Positions 1 to 6,573 of a DNA stretch of 8,951 nucleotides are shown here, piece after piece. Made by a program: the position numbers and the translations under genes. Numbering within the stretch: the first letter of the stretch is position 1; every line of letters starts with the position of its first letter. Below the pieces are notes generated by a model. It had not been told where the DNA came from, searched no databases, and worked only from the letters and a program-made list of their open reading frames with translations. Source of the stretch: Clostridia bacterium (GTDB lineage Bacteria > Bacillota_E > SLMV01 > PUMD01); contig SKXF01000457.1 of the NCBI GenBank assembly GCA_007128555.1, forward strand, positions 1 to 8,951. Direction: 5' to 3'.

Positions 1-59
1 CCAGTCTCAAGAAGATGTCCCTGGTCAAATACACCGTCGGTGGCCTGAACAAGATCTAA
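1..59 (+). CDS. C-terminal end of an unidentified protein (partial)
   Basis: An open frame enters from the left edge (first full codon at base 3) and stops at TAA 57-59. The visible 18-residue tail reads SLKKMSLVKYTVGGLNKI. It is too short to assign a family. The + strand placement fits because the minus-strand ZIP gene begins its stop codon only 4 bp later, giving a tight convergent pair. The codons look normal for the window. No hairpin with a T-run follows the stop, so any terminator must lie inside the opposing gene or be factor-dependent. It could be a chance open frame, but the fit against the convergent stop argues for a real gene end. Confidence 0.5.
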   Translation, partial: SLKKMSLVKYTVGGLNKI

Positions 60-63
60 CCAG

Positions 64-807
64 TTACAGCAGGGCGATGCCGAGGAGAACACCAACGACG
101 ATGCCAAAGGTGGCCATGTGTCCCGTGCTCCTCTTCTGCGCACCCGGTATCAGCTCGTGACAAACAATATACAGCATCGCACCGGCAGCAAAGCCGAGGC
201 CCACTCCCAGGAACGTGCTGGAAATGGTCCCAATCCATCCGCCCAGCAGCGATCCCAGCCCCATGGGCACGCCCGCAAGCAAGGTGTATCCCCATACCCT
301 CAGGGGCGGTATGTTGCCAGCGGACAGGGGAATCGCCATCGCCAACCCCTCGGGAAGATTGTGAAGCGCAAGCACGACTGCGATGCTGAAACCCACCTGG
401 GGATCGAAAACGTAGCTGGTCCCAATGGCCAATCCCTCGGGGAAATTGTGAAGGGCAATGCCCAGCCCTAACAGAAGGCCGCTCCTGACGAGGGCGTTTT
501 CGTGCCTGGTGTTGTTGACGTTGGCAGTCAGGTGGATGTGCGGAAGCACGCGGTCCAACGAGATCATGAGCAGAACGCCGATGACCACGCCAAGCATCCC
601 CGGCCCAAATCCGCCGTCTTCCAGGGCCTCCGGAATCAGCTCGTGAAAGATGACTGCCAGCATGACACCGGCGGAGAATCCCAACATGACGCCCAGGGGA
701 ATTTTTGCCCGCCTTTGCGTGACAACTGCGATCAACCCCCCGGCCCCGGTTCCAGCTACACCCGCCACAAGGCCCAGCAAGGTTACATGCATCAGATCCA
801 AATCCAT
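64..807 (-). CDS. ZIP-family divalent metal (zinc) transporter, ZupT/GufA-like
   Basis: Inner-membrane transporter predicted to import Zn2+ or related divalent cations. The 247-residue protein is almost entirely hydrophobic helices. It carries both bacterial ZIP metal-site signatures: HNFPEG (about residues 120-125) in TM4 and HNLPEG (149-154) in TM5. FHELIPE (about 54-60) and CHELIP (about 216-221) mark TM2 and TM7. The short His-containing TM3-TM4 loop (PHIHLTANVNNTRHE, about 89-103) suits a cytosolic metal loop. Length matches ZupT (about 250-270). The frame stays open to 948, but I chose ATG at 807 because the hydrophobic domain starts there and AAGGAGG lies just upstream. The SD-ATG spacing is only 2 nt, so TTG at 801 (8-nt spacing) may be the true start. 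Family assignment is firm, metal specificity is not. Confidence 0.9.
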   Translation of the reverse strand: MDLDLMHVTLLGLVAGVAGTGAGGLIAVVTQRRAKIPLGVMLGFSAGVMLAVIFHELIPEALEDGGFGPGMLGVVIGVLLMISLDRVLPHIHLTANVNNTRHENALVRSGLLLGLGIALHNFPEGLAIGTSYVFDPQVGFSIAVVLALHNLPEGLAMAIPLSAGNIPPLRVWGYTLLAGVPMGLGSLLGGWIGTISSTFLGVGLGFAAGAMLYIVCHELIPGAQKRSTGHMATFGIVVGVLLGIALL

Positions 808-844
808 CGCCTCCTTGATAGCATGAATGATTGCGACCGATATC

Positions 845-873
845 AGTGTATTGCAATTGAGAATCTTTTTCAA
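845..873 (-). promoter_or_regulatory. Predicted sigma70-type promoter of the ZIP transporter gene
   Basis: On the minus strand, TTGAAA (868-873; 5 of 6 to the -35 consensus) and TACACT (845-850; 4 of 6 to the -10 consensus) are separated by exactly 17 bp. The predicted start near 838 gives a leader of about 30 nt that includes the AAGGAGG ribosome site before the start at 807. A Fur-like dyad overlaps the -35 element. Confidence 0.55.
857..873. promoter_or_regulatory. Candidate metal-responsive (Fur/Zur-family) operator
   Basis: TTGAGAATCTTTTTCAA is an imperfect dyad: 7-bp arms with one mismatch around a 3-bp centre. Its inner 15 bases (858-872) match the 7-1-7 Fur-family pattern TGATAATNATTATCA at 11 of 14 informative positions. 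It covers the -35 hexamer and part of the spacer of the predicted ZIP promoter, where a repressor would block polymerase. AT-rich intergenic DNA gives such dyads by chance fairly often, and no regulator gene is in the window. Confidence 0.3.
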
Positions 874-932
874 CTGGGAATTGTCCCTGGCGACCCATTG
901 ATGATACCCTCTGGGGGGAAGGGGGAACTCAC

Positions 933-1775
933 ATGGACTCACCATCAACTGCGCCTGGGCTGAGGTTCTGTTCCCTGTCCAGTTCCAGCCGCCACGGCAA
1001 TGCCTACCTGGTCGGTGCCGGTAACACGACGATTCTCGTAGACTACGGCGTTCCCCTCCGACGCATGGAATGCCTCCTGGCCGACCTTGCTGTCGATCCC
1101 TTCGATATCGATGCGATCTTCATCACCCACGAACACGGCGACCACAGCCACGCACTGAAGATCAAGTACCCCTTCCACCTTCGCTACGGCATCGATCACC
1201 TGTTCAGTGCCCCCCTGACATGGAACAGGATGGGGATTCCAGCAAGACCTCCCCACCATCCCCTCGACCCCAATGAAACCGTCCGGGTGGGGGATCTCAG
1301 GGTCACAGGCCTCAGCAAGTCCCACGATGCCGTGCAGCCCCTGGGCTACCGAATCGCCTACGAGGATGAGGTCCTTGCGGTGGTGACGGACCTGGGCACG
1401 GTCGACCCAGGGATGATCTCAACCCTGCGCGGAAGTACCTACCTGGTGTTCGAGAGCAATTACGACGTGCAGATGCAGGAGGAATCCGGCCGCCCCGCCT
1501 CGCTGATACAGCGCATCATCGGCGACCAGGGCCACCTGTCAAATGACCAGGCGGGATCGTCGCTGAAGCGCATTGCCGATTCAAGAACGCGAGCCATACT
1601 CCTCGCACATCTCAGTCTCGACTGCAACACACCGGAGCTGGCAACGGAAACCGTTGCCCGATTCCTGCGGAAAACCGCGTACGCAGGCGACCTGCTCGCC
1701 GCCCCTCCCGACCGCCCCAGCCCGTGGCTGGGCGGAAAGCTCCTGCCACAAAGGAGGCAAGAGGGCGCGGGATGA
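933..1775 (+). CDS. MBL-fold metal-dependent hydrolase, WalJ/YycJ-like
   Basis: Predicted cytosolic metallo-beta-lactamase-fold hydrolase (280 aa). The N-terminus has the WalJ/YycJ-type opening (SLSSSSRHGNAYLV then ILVDYG, about 14-38). THEHGDH (65-71) supplies the HxHxDH metal ligands H66, H68, D70 and H71. SKSHDA (about 128-133), TDLG (152-155, with D153), HLSN (about 201-204) and AHLSLDCNTPE (about 225-235) supply the remaining family motifs. Length is close to the 260-270 residues usual for YycJ, plus a short basic, proline-rich C-terminal tail. The ATG at 933 follows a purine-rich GGGGGAAC stretch with suitable spacing. In Bacilli, YycJ is encoded with the WalRK two-component system and has been linked to nuclease or cell-wall roles. 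WalRK genes are absent here, so the substrate is unknown. It diverges from the ZIP gene and converges on the HAD gene with 14 bp between stops. Confidence 0.87.
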   Translation: MDSPSTAPGLRFCSLSSSSRHGNAYLVGAGNTTILVDYGVPLRRMECLLADLAVDPFDIDAIFITHEHGDHSHALKIKYPFHLRYGIDHLFSAPLTWNRMGIPARPPHHPLDPNETVRVGDLRVTGLSKSHDAVQPLGYRIAYEDEVLAVVTDLGTVDPGMISTLRGSTYLVFESNYDVQMQEESGRPASLIQRIIGDQGHLSNDQAGSSLKRIADSRTRAILLAHLSLDCNTPELATETVARFLRKTAYAGDLLAAPPDRPSPWLGGKLLPQRRQEGAG

Positions 1776-1789
1776 CCCCAACGTATGGC

Positions 1790-2506
1790 TCACCGACTCC
1801 CGGCGACGGAGACAACGTCTGACAGGGAACCCCGGTAAGTCGGGGGGAAAAAAGCCTCCTCGGGCCGCTCGATGACGTATCCGTCCACCAGGAACGTATC
1901 CATCCCCAGGTCGCCGGCAACCATGTCCTCCCAGGGGTCGTTTCCAACCATCAGGGCGTTCGCCGGCGAGACGCCGGACAGATCCACCAGGTCCCGGTAG
2001 TACTGAAGACTCGGTTTGCAGTGGAAGGAATTCTCGTAGCTCGTTATGTGCTCGAAGGGTTCCGGATCCAGGGCCGCCCAGCGGAGTCGGTGATCAATGG
2101 CCCGGCGGGGAAACACCGGGTTGGTCGCGAGGACGAGCCGGCATCCAGCCCCCCGCAGGGACCTCACCACCTCGATGGCCTCGGGAATGGGCGAACTGAG
2201 GGAGCGGAGATCGGGGAAGGCCTCCTCGTAAAACCGATCGAACAACTCGAGGGTCGCCTCCCGGTCCAGGTCGGGTAGCGACGGCAGGAAGTGCTCCAGG
2301 AAGACGTCCTTGTTCTTCCGATCCGGGTCCTCGCTCTGCACCATGGCCTCGGTGGACGCAATGAGATGGCCCAGGAAAGGCCCGGGGTCCATCCCCCGCG
2401 TTGACACCCATTTCCCTATGTGTTGAAAATAAGCTGGTAGAAACTCCTCCATGTCCAGTCCGAGCAGGGTCCCATCCAGGTCAAAGAAAATCACATCATA
2501 TCGCAT
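1790..2506 (-). CDS. HAD-superfamily hydrolase (phosphatase-like)
   Basis: Predicted cytosolic Mg2+-dependent phosphatase of the haloacid dehalogenase superfamily, 238 aa. Motif I FFDLDGT gives nucleophile D9 and acid/base D11. Motif II is LVLATNP (T128), motif III the lysine of HCKPS (K164), motif IV VGNDPWEDMVAG (D190, D194). All catalytic residues are present. About 100 residues of helical sequence between motifs I and II form a C1-type cap, as in phosphoglycolate-phosphatase-like and YjjG-like enzymes. The ATG at 2506 has GGAGAGGTGG upstream at good spacing and begins 18 bp after the phosphoesterase stop, so it is probably the last gene of the gat operon. No convincing intrinsic terminator follows the stop. 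The substrate cannot be read from sequence; a phosphorylated small metabolite is the generic expectation. Confidence 0.87.
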   Translation of the reverse strand: MRYDVIFFDLDGTLLGLDMEEFLPAYFQHIGKWVSTRGMDPGPFLGHLIASTEAMVQSEDPDRKNKDVFLEHFLPSLPDLDREATLELFDRFYEEAFPDLRSLSSPIPEAIEVVRSLRGAGCRLVLATNPVFPRRAIDHRLRWAALDPEPFEHITSYENSFHCKPSLQYYRDLVDLSGVSPANALMVGNDPWEDMVAGDLGMDTFLVDGYVIERPEEAFFPPTYRGSLSDVVSVAGSR

Positions 2507-2524
2507 CTTGAACCACCTCTCCCA

Positions 2525-3025
2525 TTACCCAACGACGGTCTGCAGCGAGAAGCGACAGGTGCCGCCCGATAGCTCGATCCAGCCAAAGCTGGCCGGTGCG
2601 CCGCCGCGGGGATCCGTCGGGGATCCGGGGTTGAACATCCAGATCCCATCCACGTTCAACAGCTGCGGCCTGTGGGTGTGGCCAGAAACAACGATATCCG
2701 CCCCGGGGAAATGACGGATCAAGGCCCGCGGGACGTCATCCTCCTTCAGCCCATCGCCGTGCATCACGGCCACGGATACCCCCTCGCAATCCAGCTCCCT
2801 CAACCGGGGCACCGTACATCGGACCTCCCCTGGGTCCATGTTTCCGCAAACCGCCTTCACGGGAGCATACGCCCCGAGAAAGCCAATCATCTCCGCCGTT
2901 GCGAGGTCGCCGGCGTGCAGGATCAAGTCCGGTGACGACTCGAGGGCATCAATCACCTCCACCGGCAGGTGATCCGTCCTGCTGGGAATATGGGTATCAC
3001 TGAGAACCAGGATCCGCACGGTCAT
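2525..3025 (-). CDS. YfcE/MJ0936-type metallophosphoesterase
   Basis: Predicted cytosolic, dinuclear-metal phosphodiesterase of the calcineurin-like YfcE/MJ0936 group (166 aa, typical 160-185). The motifs appear in order: SDTH near the N-terminus (D and H ligands), HAGD, CGNMD (the GN[HD] motif with Asp as last residue), MHGD, and GHTHRP. FNPGSP follows, as in the family. Members hydrolyse model phosphodiesters, and their natural substrates are mostly unknown. An ATG at 3025 sits immediately after a G-run, so GTG at 3019, six bases downstream with better spacing to the same G-run and giving the family-typical MRILVLSDTH start, may be the true start. Translation starts upstream of the gatB stop (2997), overlapping it by 29 bp (23 bp from the GTG), which suggests translational coupling. 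Confidence 0.88.
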   Translation of the reverse strand: MTVRILVLSDTHIPSRTDHLPVEVIDALESSPDLILHAGDLATAEMIGFLGAYAPVKAVCGNMDPGEVRCTVPRLRELDCEGVSVAVMHGDGLKEDDVPRALIRHFPGADIVVSGHTHRPQLLNVDGIWMFNPGSPTDPRGGAPASFGWIELSGGTCRFSLQTVVG

Positions 3026-4457
3026 CCCCCCCTTGGATCTTCTCCAGTGCATCCCTAAACTTCGCGTTAACCAGCTGGGGATTGGCCTTCCCCCGCGTCT
3101 TTGCCATGATCTGACCGACCAGGAAGCCCACGGCCTTCACCTTGCCGGCCAGGTATTGCCCGACCACGTCGGGGTTTTCCGCGATGACCTCCGCGACCAG
3201 GTCGTCGAGCACAGCGTCATCGGTGATCTGACCCAGGCCCCGCTGCTGCACGATCTCATCGGGACGGCCTCCTTCGCCGGCCATGACAAGCCAGACATCC
3301 TTGGCAATCTTGCCGCTGATCCTGTCTTGATCGATCATCTGCAGAAGACGAACCAGGTCCGTCGGGGTCACCGGCAGCTGCCCCAGGCGCACACCGTGGG
3401 CATTCAGATACCCGGATATATCCCCCATCACCCAGTTCGCTGCCGTCTTGGGATCCGCCCCCCTAGATGCCATCTCCTCGAAGAGGTCTGCCAGGTCCGG
3501 ATCCCCCACCAGGACCTCGGCATCGTAACGGCCCAGGCCGTATTGCCTCTCAAGACGCAGCTTCCGATCCCTGGGCCTCTCCGGGATGTTCAACCTGACC
3601 TGGTGCACCCAGGCGCGATCCAGGGTCACGATGGGAAGATCGGGGTCGGGGAAATAGCGGTAGTCATGGGATTCTTCCTTGGTCCGCGCTGCCACGGTCA
3701 CGCCGCGGTCTTCATCCCAGTGGCGCGTCTCATGGCGAAGGCGGTCTCCCCTCTTCGCCGCCTCCCGATGACGGGCCACCTCGTACCTGAGGGCCCTCTC
3801 GACTCCCCGGAAAGAGCCGAGGTTCTTCACCTCGGAGATCTCGGTTCCGCCCTGGGGACTGACCAGGTTGATGTTGACATCGCAGCGCAGCTCTCCCTCC
3901 TCCATCCGCACCTCGGAGACACCGATGCGGTGCAGAAGCTCGCGAAGATCCTCGAGAAAGGCCCGGGTGGAGCCGGGAGTATGCAGATCCGGTTCGGTGA
4001 CGATCTCAACGAGGGGTACGCCGCAGCGGTTGAAGTCGAGCAGGGTCCCCTCCGCAGTGTGAAGGGATTTTCCAGCGTCCTCCTCGAGGTGAGCCCTCCG
4101 AATGCGCACGGTCTCATCCTGGCCATCGGGGTTGGTAAAGGTCATCTGGCCCCGTTCTGCCATGGGTGCCCCGAGTTGGCTGATCTGGTATCCCTTGGGC
4201 AAATCCGGATAATGGTAGTTCTTTCTCTCGAACTGCATGGACGGGTAGACCACGGCATCCAGGGCGAGGGCCGCCATCAAACCCAGTTCCACGGCCCTCC
4301 GGTTCAGGACCGGCAGCGATCCCGGCAGGGCCAGGCATACCGGACAGACCTGCGTGTTGGCCGGGTGGCCGAAGGCGGTGGAACAGGAGCAGAACATCTT
4401 GGTCCTTGTCGCCAGGGCGACGTGGATCTCCAGCCCAATGAGGATCTCTGTCTTCAT
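2997..4457 (-). CDS. gatB: Asp/Glu-tRNA(Asn/Gln) amidotransferase subunit B
   Basis: Subunit of the GatCAB complex that phosphorylates the side chain of mischarged Glu-tRNA(Gln) or Asp-tRNA(Asn) with ATP and amidates it using ammonia from GatA. The 486-aa protein begins MKTEILIGLEIHV, a typical GatB opening. A CxC...CxxC zinc site (C23, C25, C38, C41) is followed by ERKNYHYPDLPKGYQISQ (about 77-94) and HLEEDAGKS (123-131), both hallmarks of the kinase/cradle domain. The C-terminal 150 residues form the helical YqeY-like tRNA-binding tail ending KANPQLVN, then about 20 extra polar residues. I chose ATG 4457 rather than the in-frame ATG at 4487 because homologues start here, GGAGGTG lies upstream, and it overlaps the gatA stop as ATGA (4454-4457). 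Identification is firm. Whether it serves Gln, Asn or both cannot be decided from this window. Confidence 0.97.
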   Translation of the reverse strand: MKTEILIGLEIHVALATRTKMFCSCSTAFGHPANTQVCPVCLALPGSLPVLNRRAVELGLMAALALDAVVYPSMQFERKNYHYPDLPKGYQISQLGAPMAERGQMTFTNPDGQDETVRIRRAHLEEDAGKSLHTAEGTLLDFNRCGVPLVEIVTEPDLHTPGSTRAFLEDLRELLHRIGVSEVRMEEGELRCDVNINLVSPQGGTEISEVKNLGSFRGVERALRYEVARHREAAKRGDRLRHETRHWDEDRGVTVAARTKEESHDYRYFPDPDLPIVTLDRAWVHQVRLNIPERPRDRKLRLERQYGLGRYDAEVLVGDPDLADLFEEMASRGADPKTAANWVMGDISGYLNAHGVRLGQLPVTPTDLVRLLQMIDQDRISGKIAKDVWLVMAGEGGRPDEIVQQRGLGQITDDAVLDDLVAEVIAENPDVVGQYLAGKVKAVGFLVGQIMAKTRGKANPQLVNAKFRDALEKIQGGDDRADPGSQ

Positions 4458-5929
4458 CGTCCACCCACCTCCCCGGTGGATGTCCATTGTCGCGGTCTCT
4501 GGTGATGATGGTCCGTGGCATCGCCAAAGGCCGCGGCGGCCCTCAGAACCTCGCGGTCCGCAAACCTCGGACCCATCAGTTGAATCCCCACGGGCAGCCC
4601 GGAGGCGAACCCCCCCGGAACCGAGATAGCGGGGATCCCGGCAAGGTTGGCGGGAATCGTGCAGGTATCGGCCATGTACATGGAGAGGGGATCTTCCAAC
4701 CGTTCCCCGCAGCGAAAGGCCGGAGTCGGGCAGGTCGGTGTCAACAGCAGATCGTACTGTTCGAGGGCACTCAGCATTTCCCGGGCAATCAACTCCCGGG
4801 CCCGGGCCGCCTTGACGTAGTAGGCATCGTAGTATCCCGCGCTCAGGGCGAAGGTTCCCAACATGATTCGTCTCTTGACCTCGCGGCCGAAGCCCTCGCC
4901 CCGGGTGTTGCGAAACAGGTCGTCCATGGTCTCACCAGGTGCCCGCAGACCGTATCGGACACCATCAAATCGGGCCAGGTTGGAGGCAGCCTCCGCCGAT
5001 GCGATGATGTAGTAACTGGGCAGGGCATAGGGGGTGTGGGGAAGGGAACACTCCTCCACGTGTGCACCCAGGGAGCAAAAGACCTCGGCAGCGCCCCGGA
5101 CGATCTCCTCGATCTCCGGATCCACACCCTCACTCACATACTCGAGGGGCAGCCCGATACGCATACCTTCCAGGTCATTCCGGCCCGTCACCGCATCCAG
5201 GAAGCGGCCCACATCGGGATGACGCACCGAGGTGCTGTCCCGGGGATCATGGCGGACCATCACATCAAGGGCCGCGGCGCAGTCGTCAACGGAACGAGTG
5301 ATGGGTCCGATCTGATCCAGGGACGAGGCGAAGGCGACCAGGCCGTACCGGGAAACAGCCCCGTAGGTGGGTTTCATGCCCACGACGCCGCAGAAGGAGG
5401 CCGGCTGACGAATGGAGCCGCCGGTGTCCGAACCCAGGGCCAGGGGGACGAAACCCGCAGCCACGGCGGCCGCAGACCCTCCGCTGGAGCCACCCGGCAC
5501 CCGCCGGGGGCTCCAGGGGTTGCGCGTGACTCCAAATGCGGAGCTCTCGGTGGACGAACCCATGGCGAACTCATCCATGTTGGTCCCACCCAGGAGAACA
5601 CCTCCCTGCTCGTCAAGGTCCGCCACCACCGTTGCATCATAGGTGGACCGATGACCTGTCAGAATCCGGGAGGCACACGTGGTGAGCATCCCCTCGGCAC
5701 AGATGTTGTCCTTAATGGCATAGGGTATGCCCTCCAGCAAACCCGGCGCCCCGCCTCCGGGCTGCATTTTTTGTGCCCTACCCCGATCAACCCTCAGGAA
5801 ACACCCCAGCTCACCGTCTCTTTCCTCGATGCTCCCTGCGAAGCCCTCGATGATCTCGTCCCGCGATACCTCTCGTGCCACCAGCAGCGCTCTCAGCTCG
5901 CGGAGGCCCAGCCAGGTGAGTTCGCTCAT
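4454..5929 (-). CDS. gatA: Asp/Glu-tRNA(Asn/Gln) amidotransferase subunit A
   Basis: Glutaminase subunit of GatCAB, an amidase-signature enzyme that releases ammonia from glutamine or asparagine and passes it to GatB. The protein is 491 aa, the usual length. The Ser-cisSer-Lys triad is intact: K73 in GIPYAIKDN, S148 in PGGSSGGSAAAVAAG, and nucleophile S172 in GSDTGGSIRQPASFCG. The spacings (99 residues from K to nucleophile, 24 from cis-Ser) match those of Staphylococcus aureus GatA (K79, S154, S178). GMKPTYGAVSRYGLVAFASSLDQIGP (about 194-219 region) and the C-terminal NLAGIPAISVPGGF segment are also typical. The start ATG at 5929 follows GGAGGAAGGAG and overlaps the gatC stop as ATGA (5926-5929), so translation is coupled. 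Confidence 0.97.
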   Translation of the reverse strand: MSELTWLGLRELRALLVAREVSRDEIIEGFAGSIEERDGELGCFLRVDRGRAQKMQPGGGAPGLLEGIPYAIKDNICAEGMLTTCASRILTGHRSTYDATVVADLDEQGGVLLGGTNMDEFAMGSSTESSAFGVTRNPWSPRRVPGGSSGGSAAAVAAGFVPLALGSDTGGSIRQPASFCGVVGMKPTYGAVSRYGLVAFASSLDQIGPITRSVDDCAAALDVMVRHDPRDSTSVRHPDVGRFLDAVTGRNDLEGMRIGLPLEYVSEGVDPEIEEIVRGAAEVFCSLGAHVEECSLPHTPYALPSYYIIASAEAASNLARFDGVRYGLRAPGETMDDLFRNTRGEGFGREVKRRIMLGTFALSAGYYDAYYVKAARARELIAREMLSALEQYDLLLTPTCPTPAFRCGERLEDPLSMYMADTCTIPANLAGIPAISVPGGFASGLPVGIQLMGPRFADREVLRAAAAFGDATDHHHQRPRQWTSTGEVGGR

Positions 5930-6231
5930 TCTCCTTCCTCCTCGGACGGGGCGACCACCCGGGGAACGCGCGGGTGTCCATCCACCACGTCTGGGACACC
6001 TCGGAGAAAGGCTCCCGTGACATGGGCTTCCCGAACCTCGTCCTCTCGCCAGACATTGTCACCGGAGACCACCGGATTGAACAGCGGGGGCAGATCGTCA
6101 ATCTCCATCTCTTCAAGGCGCCCTATGTAATCGAGTATCACTTCCAGGTCTTCCTGCAACTCCCTGGTTTCGTCCTCGGACAACCGCAGATACGCCAGCC
6201 GTGCTACCGCCTCGACATCCCCTTTGCTCAT
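5926..6231 (-). CDS. gatC: Asp/Glu-tRNA(Asn/Gln) amidotransferase subunit C
   Basis: Small GatCAB subunit that wraps around GatA at its interface with GatB and stabilises the complex. The 101-aa protein shows the family layout: an N-terminal helix with VEAVARLAYLRLSEDE (about 6-21), a second helix with ILDYIGRLEEMEIDDLPP (about 32-49), then the extended belt ending in VPDVVDGHPRVPRVV (about 79-93) and an acidic tail. I chose ATG at 6231 because MSKGDVEAVARLA aligns with usual GatC starts. An in-frame ATG at 6249 would add six residues, and neither start has a strong ribosome site. It is first in the gatC-gatA-gatB order typical of many bacteria and lies about 110 nt downstream of a predicted promoter. 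Confidence 0.95.
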   Translation of the reverse strand: MSKGDVEAVARLAYLRLSEDETRELQEDLEVILDYIGRLEEMEIDDLPPLFNPVVSGDNVWREDEVREAHVTGAFLRGVPDVVDGHPRVPRVVAPSEEEGE

Positions 6232-6349
6232 GCTCAAGACTGATTCCACTCCATTCGTTGACCTATGTTGTCACACCACCCGAACCGGCGCAATCAGCCA
6301 GGTGTCGTTCCCATACCATGCACAGATCTCTTCCCCACCAACATTTACA

Positions 6350-6379
6350 ATTATACTGGCAACACACCGTGCAATCCAA
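6350..6379 (-). promoter_or_regulatory. Predicted sigma70-type promoter of the gatCAB operon
   Basis: On the minus strand, a perfect TATAAT (6350-6355) is preceded by TTGGAT (6374-6379; 4 of 6 to the -35 consensus) at 18-bp spacing. The predicted start near 6343 leaves a leader of about 110 nt before gatC at 6231. I see no T-box or other recognisable riboswitch pattern in the leader. Confidence 0.55.
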
Positions 6380-6459
6380 TCGGCACGACCCGTTGTCGCT
6401 TCCCCGGCGCGCTCCCAGGGGGGGCCTGCCCAGCTGAAAGGATCCTCTGTTTCCCCTGT

Positions 6460-6487
6460 GAACAGGAAAACCTGGTGCGCCCTGTTC
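6460..6487. repeat. Short inverted repeat upstream of the gatC promoter
   Basis: GAACAGG (6460-6466) and CCTGTTC (6481-6487) form perfect 7-bp arms around 14 bases. The left arm also pairs with CCTGT at 6455-6459 to make the compact palindrome CCTGTGAACAGG (6455-6466). There is no T-run after it on either strand, so it is not a classical terminator. It lies about 80-110 bp upstream of the predicted -35 of gatC. It may be a protein-binding site or chance. Confidence 0.3.
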
Positions 6488-6506
6488 GGTCGGAAAGAAG
6501 GCTCGC

Positions 6507-6547
6507 GGCAAAAGCAAAGCCCGGGGTGCCGTGATGGGCCCCGGGCT
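6507..6547 (-). terminator. Rho-independent terminator after oppF/dppF
   Basis: Read on the minus strand, AGCCCGGGG (6539-6547) pairs perfectly with CCCCGGGCT (6518-6526) around a 12-base loop. It is followed directly by TTGCTTTTGCC, a T-rich tail. The 9-bp GC-rich stem starts about 26 bp past the oppF stop codon. No T-tract follows the stem on the + strand, so it acts in the minus direction only. Confidence 0.85.
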
Positions 6548-6573
6548 GATAGATCCTGGATCAGAGTTCCCGC

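Larger units (their letters stand above)
6232..6573. other. Intergenic region between gatC and oppF/dppF
   Basis: This 342-bp gap has no convincing gene. From oppF towards gatC it holds the oppF terminator (6507-6547), a cluster of short inverted CCTGT/ACAGG elements (6447-6487), a predicted gatC promoter (6350-6379) and a leader of about 110 nt. Open frames across it have unconvincing composition and cut through the promoter and terminator. Confidence 0.6.

Noticed and set aside
881..908. Possible + strand promoter for the MBL gene (TTGTCC, 16 bp, GATACC)
   Set aside because: The -10 matches only about half the consensus, so I do not call it.
808..948. N-terminal extension of the ZIP protein reaching 948
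   Set aside because: It would overlap the start of the divergent MBL gene and the predicted ZIP promoter. The hydrophobic ZIP domain starts at about 807.
1715..1764. GC-rich hairpins downstream of the HAD stop on the minus strand
   Set aside because: The stems are short or bulged and none is followed by a proper T-tract. They are within the MBL coding region and probably reflect composition.
1819..1858. Hairpin CCCCG-GTAAGT-CGGGG followed by an A-run, near the MBL/HAD convergent end
   Set aside because: On the + strand it is followed by A rather than T, and on the minus strand the T-run precedes the stem. It also lies inside the HAD coding sequence, so it is not an intrinsic terminator.
3033..4505. 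A long + strand open frame (490 codons) opposite gatB
   Set aside because: It lies fully antisense to gatB, whose motifs are unmistakable. High GC content commonly leaves long antisense frames; the translation shows no recognisable domain.
4487..6130. A 547-codon + strand open frame opposite gatA and gatC
   Set aside because: It is antisense to two confidently identified genes, is low-complexity in Gly, Pro, His and Arg, and has no ribosome site or family motif.
6263..6517. Cysteine-rich 84-codon minus-strand open frame in the gatC-oppF gap
   Set aside because: The CRLDCTVCCQYNCKC stretch is eye-catching, but the frame runs across the predicted gatC promoter and starts inside the oppF terminator. 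It has no convincing ribosome site, so I treat it as chance.
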